Origin: an uncultured Sediminibacterium sp.
Lineage (GTDB): Bacteria > Bacteroidota > Bacteroidia > Chitinophagales > Chitinophagaceae
Direction of reading: 5' to 3'
Assembly (NCBI RefSeq): GCF_946481145.1
Contig: NZ_CAMLMJ010000004.1
Span: 124,001 to 188,000 of the forward strand
DNA length: 64,000 nt
Below the pieces are notes generated by a model. That model saw nothing but the letters and a program-made list of their open reading frames with translations. It made no database searches and was not told the DNA's origin. Below are positions 53,630 through 63,842 of this stretch, one piece after another. The position numbers and the translations under genes were made by a program. Position 1 is the stretch's first letter. Each line of letters starts with the position of its first letter.

Positions 53630-54018
53630 CGTTTTGCGGTTTATGCCCCGCAAGGTTAAAGAGGACATCCCACCGATGAAGCGGGATTCAATCCTTGTTT
53701 GCTGCCGACCTTTTCCCTTTACCCGCCGTAGCTTTACCGAAGGAGGGTTGCCTTGTAGCTAACCACCTTCGCTAAAGCTTCGGTGGTCGTTGGAAGTACC
53801 GGAAGTAAACAAACCTCGAAGGGCCTGTTTATATGTATGATCGCGGATGGCGGATGTCTGATTTGAGGCAGAATCTGCTGTCTTTGACCGTTTATTTATT
53901 CAGAGCTGCTTTCTTCTCCACCTGAGGCGGAGAGTTGGCAGATGATTAATTCATTTGTAAGAACTAGTGTTTCAAACCCAACTTGTAGCCTGTAGCTTGA
54001 AACTTGCAGCCTATTTTA
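53630..54018. other. Long structured gap between rpsJ and rplC
   Basis: No gene was found. On the plus strand it holds a ttgcgg/ccgcaa hairpin (53634-53653) next to the rplC start. Farther on are an accacc/ggtggt hairpin with a cttcgctaaagcttcgg core (about 53760-53787) preceded by a related gtagctttaccgaagg copy (about 53728-53743), and a ctccacctgaggcggag palindrome (53917-53933). cttgtagcctgtagcttg and cttgcagcc words lie at about 53981-54010. No TAnnTTTG box was seen on the minus strand. Confidence 0.6.
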
Positions 54019-54324
54019 TCAGGCTTTAATCTCAACCTCAACACCTGAAGGCAGGTCTAACTTACTCAGCGCATCTACCGTTCTTGAAGAAGAAGTATAG
54101 ATATCCAATAAACGCTTATGAGTAGCCAGTTGAAACTGCTCACGGCTCTTCTTATTTACGTGTGGTGAACGCAGAACAGTGAAAATTCTCTTGTGTGTAG
54201 GCAAGGGAATTGGACCAGTTACTACGGCACCTGTACTGCGTACAGTTTTTACGATTTTCTCAGCAGATTTATCTACCAGATTATGATCGTAAGATTGTAA
54301 TTTGATTCTGATTCGTTGAGACAT
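54019..54324 (-). CDS. rpsJ: 30S ribosomal protein S10 (uS10, NusE)
   Basis: Head protein of the small subunit that also pairs with NusB in antitermination. The ATG at 54324 ([14 protein letters not shown]) gives 101 residues; the extension to 54357 runs over the leader hairpin. The signature [34 protein letters not shown] is present. It is the first gene of the ribosomal block and has its own promoter box and leader hairpin. Confidence 0.96.
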   Translation of the reverse strand: MSQRIRIKLQSYDHNLVDKSAEKIVKTVRSTGAVVTGPIPLPTHKRIFTVLRSPHVNKKSREQFQLATHKRLLDIYTSSSRTVDALSKLDLPSGVEVEIKA

Positions 54325-54332
54325 AGTCGAAA

Positions 54333-54350
54333 CCCAATTTTCGTATTGGG
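54333..54350 (-). promoter_or_regulatory. Leader hairpin between the rpsJ promoter and start codon
   Basis: cccaat (54333-54338) pairs with attggg (54345-54350) around a six-base loop. It falls within the short 5' leader, after the -7 box and eight bases ahead of the ATG. It may influence initiation or be a target for regulation; no homology was recognised. Confidence 0.55.
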
Positions 54351-54354
54351 GTTG

Positions 54355-54362
54355 CAAAGGTA
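54355..54362 (-). promoter_or_regulatory. -7 promoter box for rpsJ
   Basis: Minus strand TACCTTTG, a perfect TAnnTTTG match, 30 bases upstream of the rpsJ ATG, with TTGAC 20 bases further upstream as a candidate -33 element (complement of 54381-54385). Confidence 0.65.
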
Positions 54363-54475
54363 GGGGTCTATATTGGAATGGTCAAGAATTTTGGAAATAT
54401 TTTTAAGAAAAAAGCCCCTTTTTTCATTTAATTCGCCGAAAATAAGGCAAATCGAAGCTTTGTTGATCAGTATAA

Positions 54476-54549
54476 GTGAGTTGTGAATGGTGAATTGTGA
54501 ATAGACCTCTTGACTACTCCCTATTCACAATTCACAATTCACAACTCAC
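54476..54549. repeat. Tandem-word hairpin (gaatggtg/gaattgtg) between divergent genes
   Basis: The left arm at 54476-54504 and right arm at 54521-54549 pair over 28 of 29 bases, with a 16-base loop. It lies between the divergent rpsJ and O-antigen-ligase genes, upstream of both promoters. Confidence 0.9.
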
Positions 54550-54593
54550 ATTACTTCCTAAATTCATTAATTTCACGGCATTCAATTGAACTT

Positions 54594-57062
54594 ATGGCCC
54601 GAAAAAAAACTGTCTCCCCTACCATCACCCAGCAAATAGCTGAAAAAAAGCCATTTACACATCTTGAAAATAACACTAAGACAGCCTGGTTGCCATTTCT
54701 GATACTTGTTCTTTATATGGCCGTTCATTTCATACCAACCATGAACGCTATTGATGTAATGGGACCGCAGTGGCTGTACCTTTCTATCCTCGATATAGTT
54801 GTAAGTGCGTATATATTGGCACGAAAAGACCTCTATTTCGATACGGTTCAACTGATTATAAAACAATTGTTCTCTAAAATATACCTTTCTCTTTTCGTAC
54901 TTGCCGGCTTTTCGATCTTCTTTGCTATAAATCAGGTTGAAGCCTGGGTTTGTTATGTTCGATTCATTGTAACCCTCGTTGCCTTCTTTAATATATCGGT
55001 GATTTTCTTCGGAAACAAAAACCTTTTCAAATTAGTTGCCCAACTATTATCAGTTGTGCTTTTCGTTGAATCTGTACAATACTTTGGCAAATTCTTAAAT
55101 GGGATAGCAGAAACCCCCATGGGAACCCTGATCAACAACCTTAATGGTAATACAGGTAATAAAAACATTTTTGCAGCAAGTCTTGCTATTAAAATTCCGT
55201 TTGTGCTTTATGCATTGTACTATTCGAAACTCGCCGAAAGAATTTTTCACCTTGTAGCATTAAGCATTGGCATTGCTACCCTTTTCATGGCCAGTGCCCG
55301 TGCTTCCTATGTGAGCCTTATATTAGTTAGCATCTGTTATACCATATTTCTAGTAATACAATATTTCCAATCCAAAAAAACGGAAACGCTTTTATTTCGG
55401 TTGGCTTATCTGTTTATTCCAATTATAGCGGCTGTTTTTATCTCCCAGATATCTTATACCCAGGCTACCACTTTTCAGGACAACAATGCAGGCAGGTATG
55501 GAAATGTGGTTGGCAATCTTAGTTCGATAGCTCTTACTAATGATGCCTCCAGTTATCGTTTTAAATTATGGGAGCATGCCATTGACTATATCAGTAAAAA
55601 CCCTATTATGGGAGCAGGGTATGGTAACTGGAAACTCGCTTCTATTCCATATGAAAAAGAATACATCAATGACCTTAACGTACCCGCACATGCCCATAAT
55701 GATTTTCTGGAGCATACTGCTGAACTTGGTTTATTAGGTGGACTCTTATACCTATCGCTATACTTTAGTCTCTTCATATGTACCTTAAAAACCTGGCGAT
55801 CTGCTGTTTCCGAAGAAATCAAGCTAATGTCTCTTTTTTCCTTTTTTGCGCTATTGGTATATGCAGTTGATGCCTTCTTTAACTTTCCAATTGAAAGGGC
55901 TATCATGCAGGTGTTCTTCGCGGTAGTTTGTGCATTTAACCTCGGTGCTTTTATAATGGGTAGAAAAGAACTGAAAAGTGAAGACACACAAACCACGAAA
56001 CCGCTTGCACATCCACTTTTTGGCCTTTTTGCTATTCTTATACTGCTACCTGCAACCTACATTACCTATCTAACATACGTTTCCTTAAAGGCTCAGTTGA
56101 AAGTGGTTCCTGATCTGAAAAATGAACCCATGACTTTGCCATTGGCCGAAGTAAAGAGTCTCTTCCCTCCTATTCCAAACCTTACTTCTTCGTCTCAACC
56201 TATTGAGGCCATTATAGGCAGGTATTACTCTGAAAATAAACAATATGATGAGGCATTGAAATTATTGCGCAAAGCCATGCCTTATAATCCCTATGTTTAT
56301 TACAGCCATTTTTTAATTGCAAATGTTTACTTCTTAACAGAAAAATACGACAGTGCAAAGCACTACGCCGATTTAGCCTACTATAATCGCCCCCGGGCCA
56401 ATACCTATTACCAGACATTAATAGCAGTTGAAGCAAAGAGAAGAGATACTGCTGCTATTGGTAAAGCTTTCAGAACCTATACCCATTATAGAAATGAAAT
56501 TTTCCCATGGCAATTATACTTGCTTGGTATGTTGAACGCTCAACAAAAAGGCAGTCCGGAATTATTAAAAATGGCCGATAGCGCCCTAAACTATTTCAAG
56601 CCAGCTCCTAATACACAACCGAGTGCAGATTACCAGTTACTGGTTAAACGAAGAGAGGAAATTCAGAATAATATGAATGCAAGGGTAGCCGGTGCATCTT
56701 CGCAGGAAGACATTAACCGGGCAACGGCCGTATATAATGAAGCGGTGGCCGCATTTGGCAAAGGTGATTATGCCAATGCTGCCAAAAAATTTGTAGCTGC
56801 TCTTACGATTAGTCCATTCAGCTATAGCATGTTTGAAAATGCCGGCATCTGTTATTATAACCTGAAAGAATATAAAAAAGCAATTTACTATTTCGACAAA
56901 GTAATTGCCATGAAAGTAACCACAGATGGCAAATCAGAATTTTTTAAAGGCGCCAGTCTGATTAATTCCGGCGATAAAGCAAATGGATGCAGTGCTATGC
57001 AAATAGCGGTAGCAAAAAAATATCCTGGAGCGGCCGATATACTTGCGCAGTTTTGCAAATAG
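54594..57062 (+). CDS. O-antigen-ligase/polymerase-like membrane protein with TPR domain
   Basis: An 822-residue inner-membrane protein with about ten spans in its first 500 residues and a Wzy_C/O-antigen-ligase segment (YRFKLWEHAIDYISKNP, then GAGYGNWK, then the HAHNDFLEHTAELGLLGGLLYLSL loop with conserved His). It then has soluble TPR repeats (YDEALKLLRKAMPYNPYVYY; YKKAIYYFDKVIAMK). The ATG at 54594 (MARKKTVSP) is preferred; an upstream in-frame start would lie inside the word hairpin. It probably works on surface glycans. It separates fusA from rpsJ, on the opposite strand. Confidence 0.85.
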   Translation: MARKKTVSPTITQQIAEKKPFTHLENNTKTAWLPFLILVLYMAVHFIPTMNAIDVMGPQWLYLSILDIVVSAYILARKDLYFDTVQLIIKQLFSKIYLSLFVLAGFSIFFAINQVEAWVCYVRFIVTLVAFFNISVIFFGNKNLFKLVAQLLSVVLFVESVQYFGKFLNGIAETPMGTLINNLNGNTGNKNIFAASLAIKIPFVLYALYYSKLAERIFHLVALSIGIATLFMASARASYVSLILVSICYTIFLVIQYFQSKKTETLLFRLAYLFIPIIAAVFISQISYTQATTFQDNNAGRYGNVVGNLSSIALTNDASSYRFKLWEHAIDYISKNPIMGAGYGNWKLASIPYEKEYINDLNVPAHAHNDFLEHTAELGLLGGLLYLSLYFSLFICTLKTWRSAVSEEIKLMSLFSFFALLVYAVDAFFNFPIERAIMQVFFAVVCAFNLGAFIMGRKELKSEDTQTTKPLAHPLFGLFAILILLPATYITYLTYVSLKAQLKVVPDLKNEPMTLPLAEVKSLFPPIPNLTSSSQPIEAIIGRYYSENKQYDEALKLLRKAMPYNPYVYYSHFLIANVYFLTEKYDSAKHYADLAYYNRPRANTYYQTLIAVEAKRRDTAAIGKAFRTYTHYRNEIFPWQLYLLGMLNAQQKGSPELLKMADSALNYFKPAPNTQPSADYQLLVKRREEIQNNMNARVAGASSQEDINRATAVYNEAVAAFGKGDYANAAKKFVAALTISPFSYSMFENAGICYYNLKEYKKAIYYFDKVIAMKVTTDGKSEFFKGASLINSGDKANGCSAMQIAVAKKYPGAADILAQFCK

Positions 57063-57070
57063 ACGTGAGA

Positions 57071-57160
57071 TGTGAATGGTGAATAGTGAATGGTGAATAG
57101 CAAGTATAGAATTGACCTACAGACTACTGACTACTCAATATTGACAATTCACCATTCACA
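57071..57160. repeat. Tandem-word hairpin (gaatggtg) in the convergent gap before fusA
   Basis: gtgaatggtgaatag words (57071-57098) face ttgacaattcaccattcaca (57141-57160), with an actactgactact stretch in the loop. It is directly followed by a conventional terminator, so the word hairpin is not needed for termination here. Confidence 0.82.
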
Positions 57161-57197
57161 AAAAAAGCCCCGACAAAAATTTGCCGGGGCTTTTTAT
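57161..57197. terminator. Bidirectional terminator between fusA and the O-antigen-ligase gene
   Basis: aaaaaagccccg (57161-57172) pairs with cggggcttttt (57185-57195) around a 12-base loop. A and T runs on both sides allow use in both directions. It lies 16 bases from the fusA stop. Confidence 0.92.
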
Positions 57198-57212
57198 TAT
57201 GTTCAACGAGGC

Positions 57213-59363
<2,151 letters not shown>

Positions 59364-59421
59364 AAAAGTGCTTGTTTAAATATTTTTTTAACGGGAACAC
59401 AAGCTCCCATTTTCAAGGCGG

Positions 59422-59429
59422 CAAAGGTA
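59422..59429 (-). promoter_or_regulatory. -7 promoter box for fusA
   Basis: Minus strand TACCTTTG, a perfect TAnnTTTG match and identical to the rpsJ box, 58 bases upstream of the fusA ATG. Confidence 0.62.
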
Positions 59430-59480
59430 ATCATAATACCAATTCACTGAATAGCTTGGACAGATTTAATTATCCCCGAA

Positions 59481-59516
59481 AAAAAAGCCCTGGCGTGAAT
59501 TCCAGGGCTTTTTAAT
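59481..59516 (-). terminator. Intrinsic terminator after the FKBP gene
   Basis: aagccctgg (59485-59493) pairs with ccagggctt (59502-59510) around an 8-base loop, with an A run on the left and ttttt on the right. It could work in both directions; on the minus strand it ends the FKBP transcript. Confidence 0.9.
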
Positions 59517-59589
59517 TGCTTGCAAATCAACCTATTATGAGTATCGAATTATAATATTCACAAAAAGCTGATAATAAAACGTTTATGAA

Positions 59590-60276
59590 CTATTTTTTGG
59601 CCGGGCGTACAGATACCAAAGCGATATCATACACTAATGGAGTGTTTGGCGGAACAGTTGTACCATTACCTTTCTCCCCAAAACCAAGTTTAGCAGGGAT
59701 AAATACTCGCCAGCTAGACCCTTCTTTCATTCTTAATACTGCATCTTGCAGACCAAGTACAAACCAGCTAACGGGTAATAAGAAAGACTCTTGTTTCTCT
59801 TGTGAATTAATAAAAACGGTTCCATCTGGAGTAGTTCCTCTAACGTTAACCACTACAGAATCTTCAGGTTCAGGAATGGCGCCGGTACCTCTGGCAATTA
59901 CTGCATAACGAACGCCACTTGGCATCGTAATTACATCATTTCTTTTAGCTAACTCAGTAAAAAGTGCCTGTTCCATCATTTTACCTTTCACTCCCGCTAC
60001 ATCGGCATCAAGTATATTTACCATGCTTTCTGACTTAGCTTCACTGATCATCAACTTCTTTTTAGTCAGCACATCATCTATTGCTTTCTGAAACATGGTA
60101 CCTTTGAAAATCACTCCTTTCTTCTCAAGTGATTTGATCATATAAACACCAAGTGCATATTGCAATGAATCTTCAGTAGCTTTTTCTTTGGCAATTTGTG
60201 CTGCGGTTTTATTCTGAGCAGTTGCAGAACCTGCAACAAATGCACCTAATAAAAGAATCAATCCTGCTTTTTTCAT
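59590..60276 (-). CDS. Secreted FKBP-type peptidyl-prolyl isomerase (first of two)
   Basis: A periplasmic proline isomerase or chaperone of 228 residues. Signal peptide 1-20 (LILLLGAFVAGSATAQN). A helical N-terminal region (about 25-115) of FkpA/Mip type is followed by the FKBP domain (about 130-225; VVNVRGTTPDGTVFINS, VPPNTPLVYDIALVSVRP). It has the same overall plan as its neighbour at 60345, so the two are tandem paralogues. Confidence 0.9.
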   Translation of the reverse strand: MKKAGLILLLGAFVAGSATAQNKTAAQIAKEKATEDSLQYALGVYMIKSLEKKGVIFKGTMFQKAIDDVLTKKKLMISEAKSESMVNILDADVAGVKGKMMEQALFTELAKRNDVITMPSGVRYAVIARGTGAIPEPEDSVVVNVRGTTPDGTVFINSQEKQESFLLPVSWFVLGLQDAVLRMKEGSSWRVFIPAKLGFGEKGNGTTVPPNTPLVYDIALVSVRPAKK

Positions 60277-60344
60277 TTTGTATAGTTTAGTTCGAAAATA
60301 TAAAGAATTTAGTAGATATTACTGGAATATAGCTTAAAATTTGC

Positions 60345-61070
60345 TTATTTCTTTACAGGACGTATTTCCAGCAGTTCCACTTCATAAGTAAGTGCACTAC
60401 CTGGTGGTATCAGATAAACACCATTACTACCGGGCACCCCCTTCTCACCATGTGCAAGTACTGATGGAATATACAATTGCCATTTTGAACCTACAGACAT
60501 TTGCTGAATAGCATCTGATAAACCGGGGATCAAGTCTGACAGAAGTATGGATTGAGGTATTTTATTATTGTATGTGTCTTCAAAAATAGTTCCGTCTGCC
60601 AATGCGCCTTTCAAATTTATCACCACTGAATCCCCGGCAGTTGGCCTTGCCCCCTGTCCGGTTTTTAAAATAAAATAGTGAACCCCATTGGGAAATATGC
60701 CCAGTCCGGGGCGTTGCTTGATATTGGTAAACAACTGCTGTTCCAGCTTATACGCACGATCTTTTTGTGTAACCTGCTGATAGGCTGTAATTAAGGGACT
60801 TATTATTGAGTCAGGAATTAATCGTGGGTTATTTCGAAAAATATCATCCATCCCTTTGATGAAAAGTGTTGGATTATTAATAAGAAAACCCTGATTGTTG
60901 ACCCACTGAGCCAGAAAAGACCCTATTGCATACTGAAGCGTGTCTGCCATATTATTAAGCTGAACTGCTGCAGTGGTATTGGCTGGCTTTTTTTGTGCCG
61001 GAGCCTTCTGAGCAATAGCATTTGCTAAAATCAACATACAAATAAGGGATGTTGTTATTTTTTTTTGCAT
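60345..61070 (-). CDS. Secreted FKBP-type peptidyl-prolyl isomerase (second of two)
   Basis: Tandem paralogue of the gene at 59590. From the ATG at 61070 it has 241 residues with signal peptide MQKKITTSLICMLILANAIA, a helical region, and the FKBP domain (VVINLKGALADGTIFEDTY; IPPGSALTYEVELLEIRPVKK). An upstream in-frame start at 61151 would place 27 residues before the signal. A TATCTTTA box (61078-61085, minus strand) lies seven bases before the ATG, one base off the -7 consensus. Confidence 0.88.
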   Translation of the reverse strand: MQKKITTSLICMLILANAIAQKAPAQKKPANTTAAVQLNNMADTLQYAIGSFLAQWVNNQGFLINNPTLFIKGMDDIFRNNPRLIPDSIISPLITAYQQVTQKDRAYKLEQQLFTNIKQRPGLGIFPNGVHYFILKTGQGARPTAGDSVVINLKGALADGTIFEDTYNNKIPQSILLSDLIPGLSDAIQQMSVGSKWQLYIPSVLAHGEKGVPGSNGVYLIPPGSALTYEVELLEIRPVKK

Positions 61071-61158
61071 ACTTCCATAAAGATATAAATAAAAGCAGGT
61101 CACGGAATAGCCCCTGCTAAAAATATTAACATGTATTAACATGACCTGCACCCATTCG

Positions 61159-63585
61159 TTACAGGAAATTCAATTCGGCTGTTCCTTCGATATTTAACTG
61201 AATATCTGTTTGTATATCAAGGCCGGAGCAATTTACAACCACACCCGTGGGTATTGTTTTGTCGCCATTTCCACTAACGAGGAGGGTATTATAAGTAAAC
61301 CCGGTAATTGTTTGCGCGATATCTCCGTTATAGTTAAATGTATTATTCGCAACCACATAAGTTGTGTTAACATTATCCGGCGTAAAAGTATTTGCCACTC
61401 CAATCGTTTCATTGGCAATCAGGGTAACCGTACGTGTTCCATTATCAGCTATAACCAATGTGCCATAATTTTCTCCGGTTACCGTTTGGTCACCTGCTCC
61501 GTCATAAATAGTTGTTAGCTGCAATAAATTATTATTGAGGGTGTATTGCCCTGAAAATCCTGCAACATCAGTTATCCGCGTTACATAAATTGTACCAGAG
61601 CCACTAATGGTTCCACCTCCCCCAATTACAGTTGTTGCATCCGGGTTAAAACTGCCAGCAACTACCATTGTACTACCAATATTCATATTACCGGAAGTGC
61701 CGATGGTACCGGTGATATTCAATCCATCAAAAGTTAAACTACCCCCCGAGTTGGTAATTTGTCCAGAAGAACCTGTCATGGTAACAGTTCCACCATTTGG
61801 GGCAAAACTTACTGCTGATGCAACTTCAAATGAACCATTTACTTCAAAGCTGGTATTGTACTGCGATTGACTTAAAGGAGTTGCCGCGATTAATAAATTA
61901 TTGAATGATAAATCACCATTATTACTGATAGCAGATGCAGAGTTGTTCATGGTAATCAGTCCGGAAGTTGCTGTAAATGATCCATTAACCAGCATTTCAC
62001 CGGAAACGGAAAAATCATTTGTTGTGTTAACGCCTGTTCCACTGATTACCAAATTTCCATAAGACTGGCTACTATTTAAAGCCGCTACGACTGAATTGTT
62101 TCCACGGTATTCAACTGTGCTTGTAATACCGATTATGTGGGTAGTATAATTCGCGGGCAGCGTATTTGCGCCACCTATTATCAGCGTGCTACCATTGTTA
62201 ATTTCCAATGTTCCTCCGGATGATGTTCTGTCGGCAGTATAAATATCCAGGTCGAATACACCATCTGATATTGTTAATACATTATTGACGGTAATATTTG
62301 TCTCCAGTGTTACGGTATTGTTTCCAGGCACACCTGCATTTGCAATTGTAAGTCCACCGTTAAATAGCGGCGAACTTGTTCCGGTAATTAGTTGGTCTGC
62401 ATCGCCTTCAAAACTGCACATACTAGTGCCGGAAGTGAATGTACCGTTATTCTCAAAATCGCCTTTTAGTATTATCAATGGATCATTCGCATTACCGTTA
62501 AAAGTAACGCCTGCATCAATAGTTAACTTATTTCTTACCGTTAATGTGCCTCCTAAAATATTTTTAGAGCCTCCTCCACTTAACCTTAAATTGGCATACG
62601 TTGGATCTGTGGAAACAGTTTGATTCACTGTTTCACAAACATAATGCATCAATGTTCCTTCCTCAATATTGAACGTACTGAATGCAGGAAAAGTTGAATT
62701 ATCTCCCGCACGGCCAAGTCTGAAAGTACTGCCATTTAATAAATTGAGTGTACCTGTTGACACAAGATTGAATCCATCGTCACAAAAAACACTGTTTGCT
62801 GTTTCGTCGCCGATAGTAAGTGTTAGAACAGTTGTATTTCTTTTCAGGTAAACTCCTGAAGTATTATTGGATTTAAGGATGCCATAGGTTATATTATTAC
62901 CAGGAAAAAAAAACTGATCTGCTGAACCATTAAAATTAATAACAGCATCTGAAGGTGGTGCGGTAAAACCTCCGCCGCCGGTTGTAGCACTTGCATCTGA
63001 ACCTACATTACCTCCAATATTCAGTATGGCCCCGCTACTTAAATCAATGTGATTTCTGGCAAAATTACCTGGCATAATCAGGTTACCCTGTATGTTTGCA
63101 ATTCCACCAGTTGCTATATCCAAAATAATGTCGTGCCCATTACCATTTGTGGTTGACATAATAAAGTCGTTACAAAAGAGCGTTCCTTCTACGATAACCA
63201 TTCTGTTTCTGTTATTAGCATCAGGTGCCCCTAATTCTATATTTCCTGTTATGGTTAAAGTAACTCCCGGATCAATAGTAAGTCTTCTTGTTGCACCAAT
63301 TGCACCTGTCCAGGTAAGACTAGCACATGAAGCATCTGCAGTTACGGTAATACGGGCATTTGCATTTAATATTACATCATCACCACTTCCAGGAATATTT
63401 CCACCAATCCATGTTGCAGGGTTGTTCCAGTCGCCCGCTACATTATTCGATGTAATGGTAGCAGCCATCATTTCTTTACTGATAATGCACACTAAAAGCA
63501 TGAATATCCAGAAACGCCTGGCCTTATTGTTAAGTAGTCTGGTTTTATAGTTATACTCCAAATCTGTTATGAACTTTTTTTTCAT
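61159..63585 (-). CDS. Large secreted beta-solenoid repeat protein
   Basis: Function not recognised beyond fold. The 808-residue protein has a signal peptide with a long charged lead (LLVCIISKEMMAAT). An N-terminal GDWNNPATWIGGNIPGSGDDV region follows, known from Bacteroidota surface proteins. Then there are many irregular Asn/Thr/Gly-rich repeats with FxGxxDQxxTG and GTLTxxNxxTxxxG patterns, which predict a right-handed beta-solenoid. It has no T9SS sorting domain and ends ...AELNFL. The next gene upstream encodes a paralogue. Confidence 0.75.
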   Translation of the reverse strand: MKKKFITDLEYNYKTRLLNNKARRFWIFMLLVCIISKEMMAATITSNNVAGDWNNPATWIGGNIPGSGDDVILNANARITVTADASCASLTWTGAIGATRRLTIDPGVTLTITGNIELGAPDANNRNRMVIVEGTLFCNDFIMSTTNGNGHDIILDIATGGIANIQGNLIMPGNFARNHIDLSSGAILNIGGNVGSDASATTGGGGFTAPPSDAVINFNGSADQFFFPGNNITYGILKSNNTSGVYLKRNTTVLTLTIGDETANSVFCDDGFNLVSTGTLNLLNGSTFRLGRAGDNSTFPAFSTFNIEEGTLMHYVCETVNQTVSTDPTYANLRLSGGGSKNILGGTLTVRNKLTIDAGVTFNGNANDPLIILKGDFENNGTFTSGTSMCSFEGDADQLITGTSSPLFNGGLTIANAGVPGNNTVTLETNITVNNVLTISDGVFDLDIYTADRTSSGGTLEINNGSTLIIGGANTLPANYTTHIIGITSTVEYRGNNSVVAALNSSQSYGNLVISGTGVNTTNDFSVSGEMLVNGSFTATSGLITMNNSASAISNNGDLSFNNLLIAATPLSQSQYNTSFEVNGSFEVASAVSFAPNGGTVTMTGSSGQITNSGGSLTFDGLNITGTIGTSGNMNIGSTMVVAGSFNPDATTVIGGGGTISGSGTIYVTRITDVAGFSGQYTLNNNLLQLTTIYDGAGDQTVTGENYGTLVIADNGTRTVTLIANETIGVANTFTPDNVNTTYVVANNTFNYNGDIAQTITGFTYNTLLVSGNGDKTIPTGVVVNCSGLDIQTDIQLNIEGTAELNFL

Positions 63586-63842
63586 ACAGTAAAACGAATG
63601 TCATCCGGTTATTGAAAACTATGGGGCTATGGCATTTTAGATTTCTCTAGCCAACTTAAACGCACCAATTAATAAATGTGTAAGGATATTGGTAATGCTG
63701 CTATTAAAATTACTTGAGCGCATCTGCAATACTTGCCGGAATTATAATTCCTACTGATGGGAAATTTCTTTTATAAAGTTACACCACCTCTTCCGATAAC
63801 CAATAACATCACATTAAATTGGCATTAGATTTAAGTTAGAAT

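Noticed and set aside
53670..53700. tRNA-like T-arm (gcgggattcaatcc)
   Set aside because: No matching acceptor stem, anticodon arm or D-arm could be placed around it.
53550..53762. Plus-strand reading frame across the rplC start and gap
   Set aside because: It is antisense to rplC, has low-quality composition and overlaps the hairpins in the gap.
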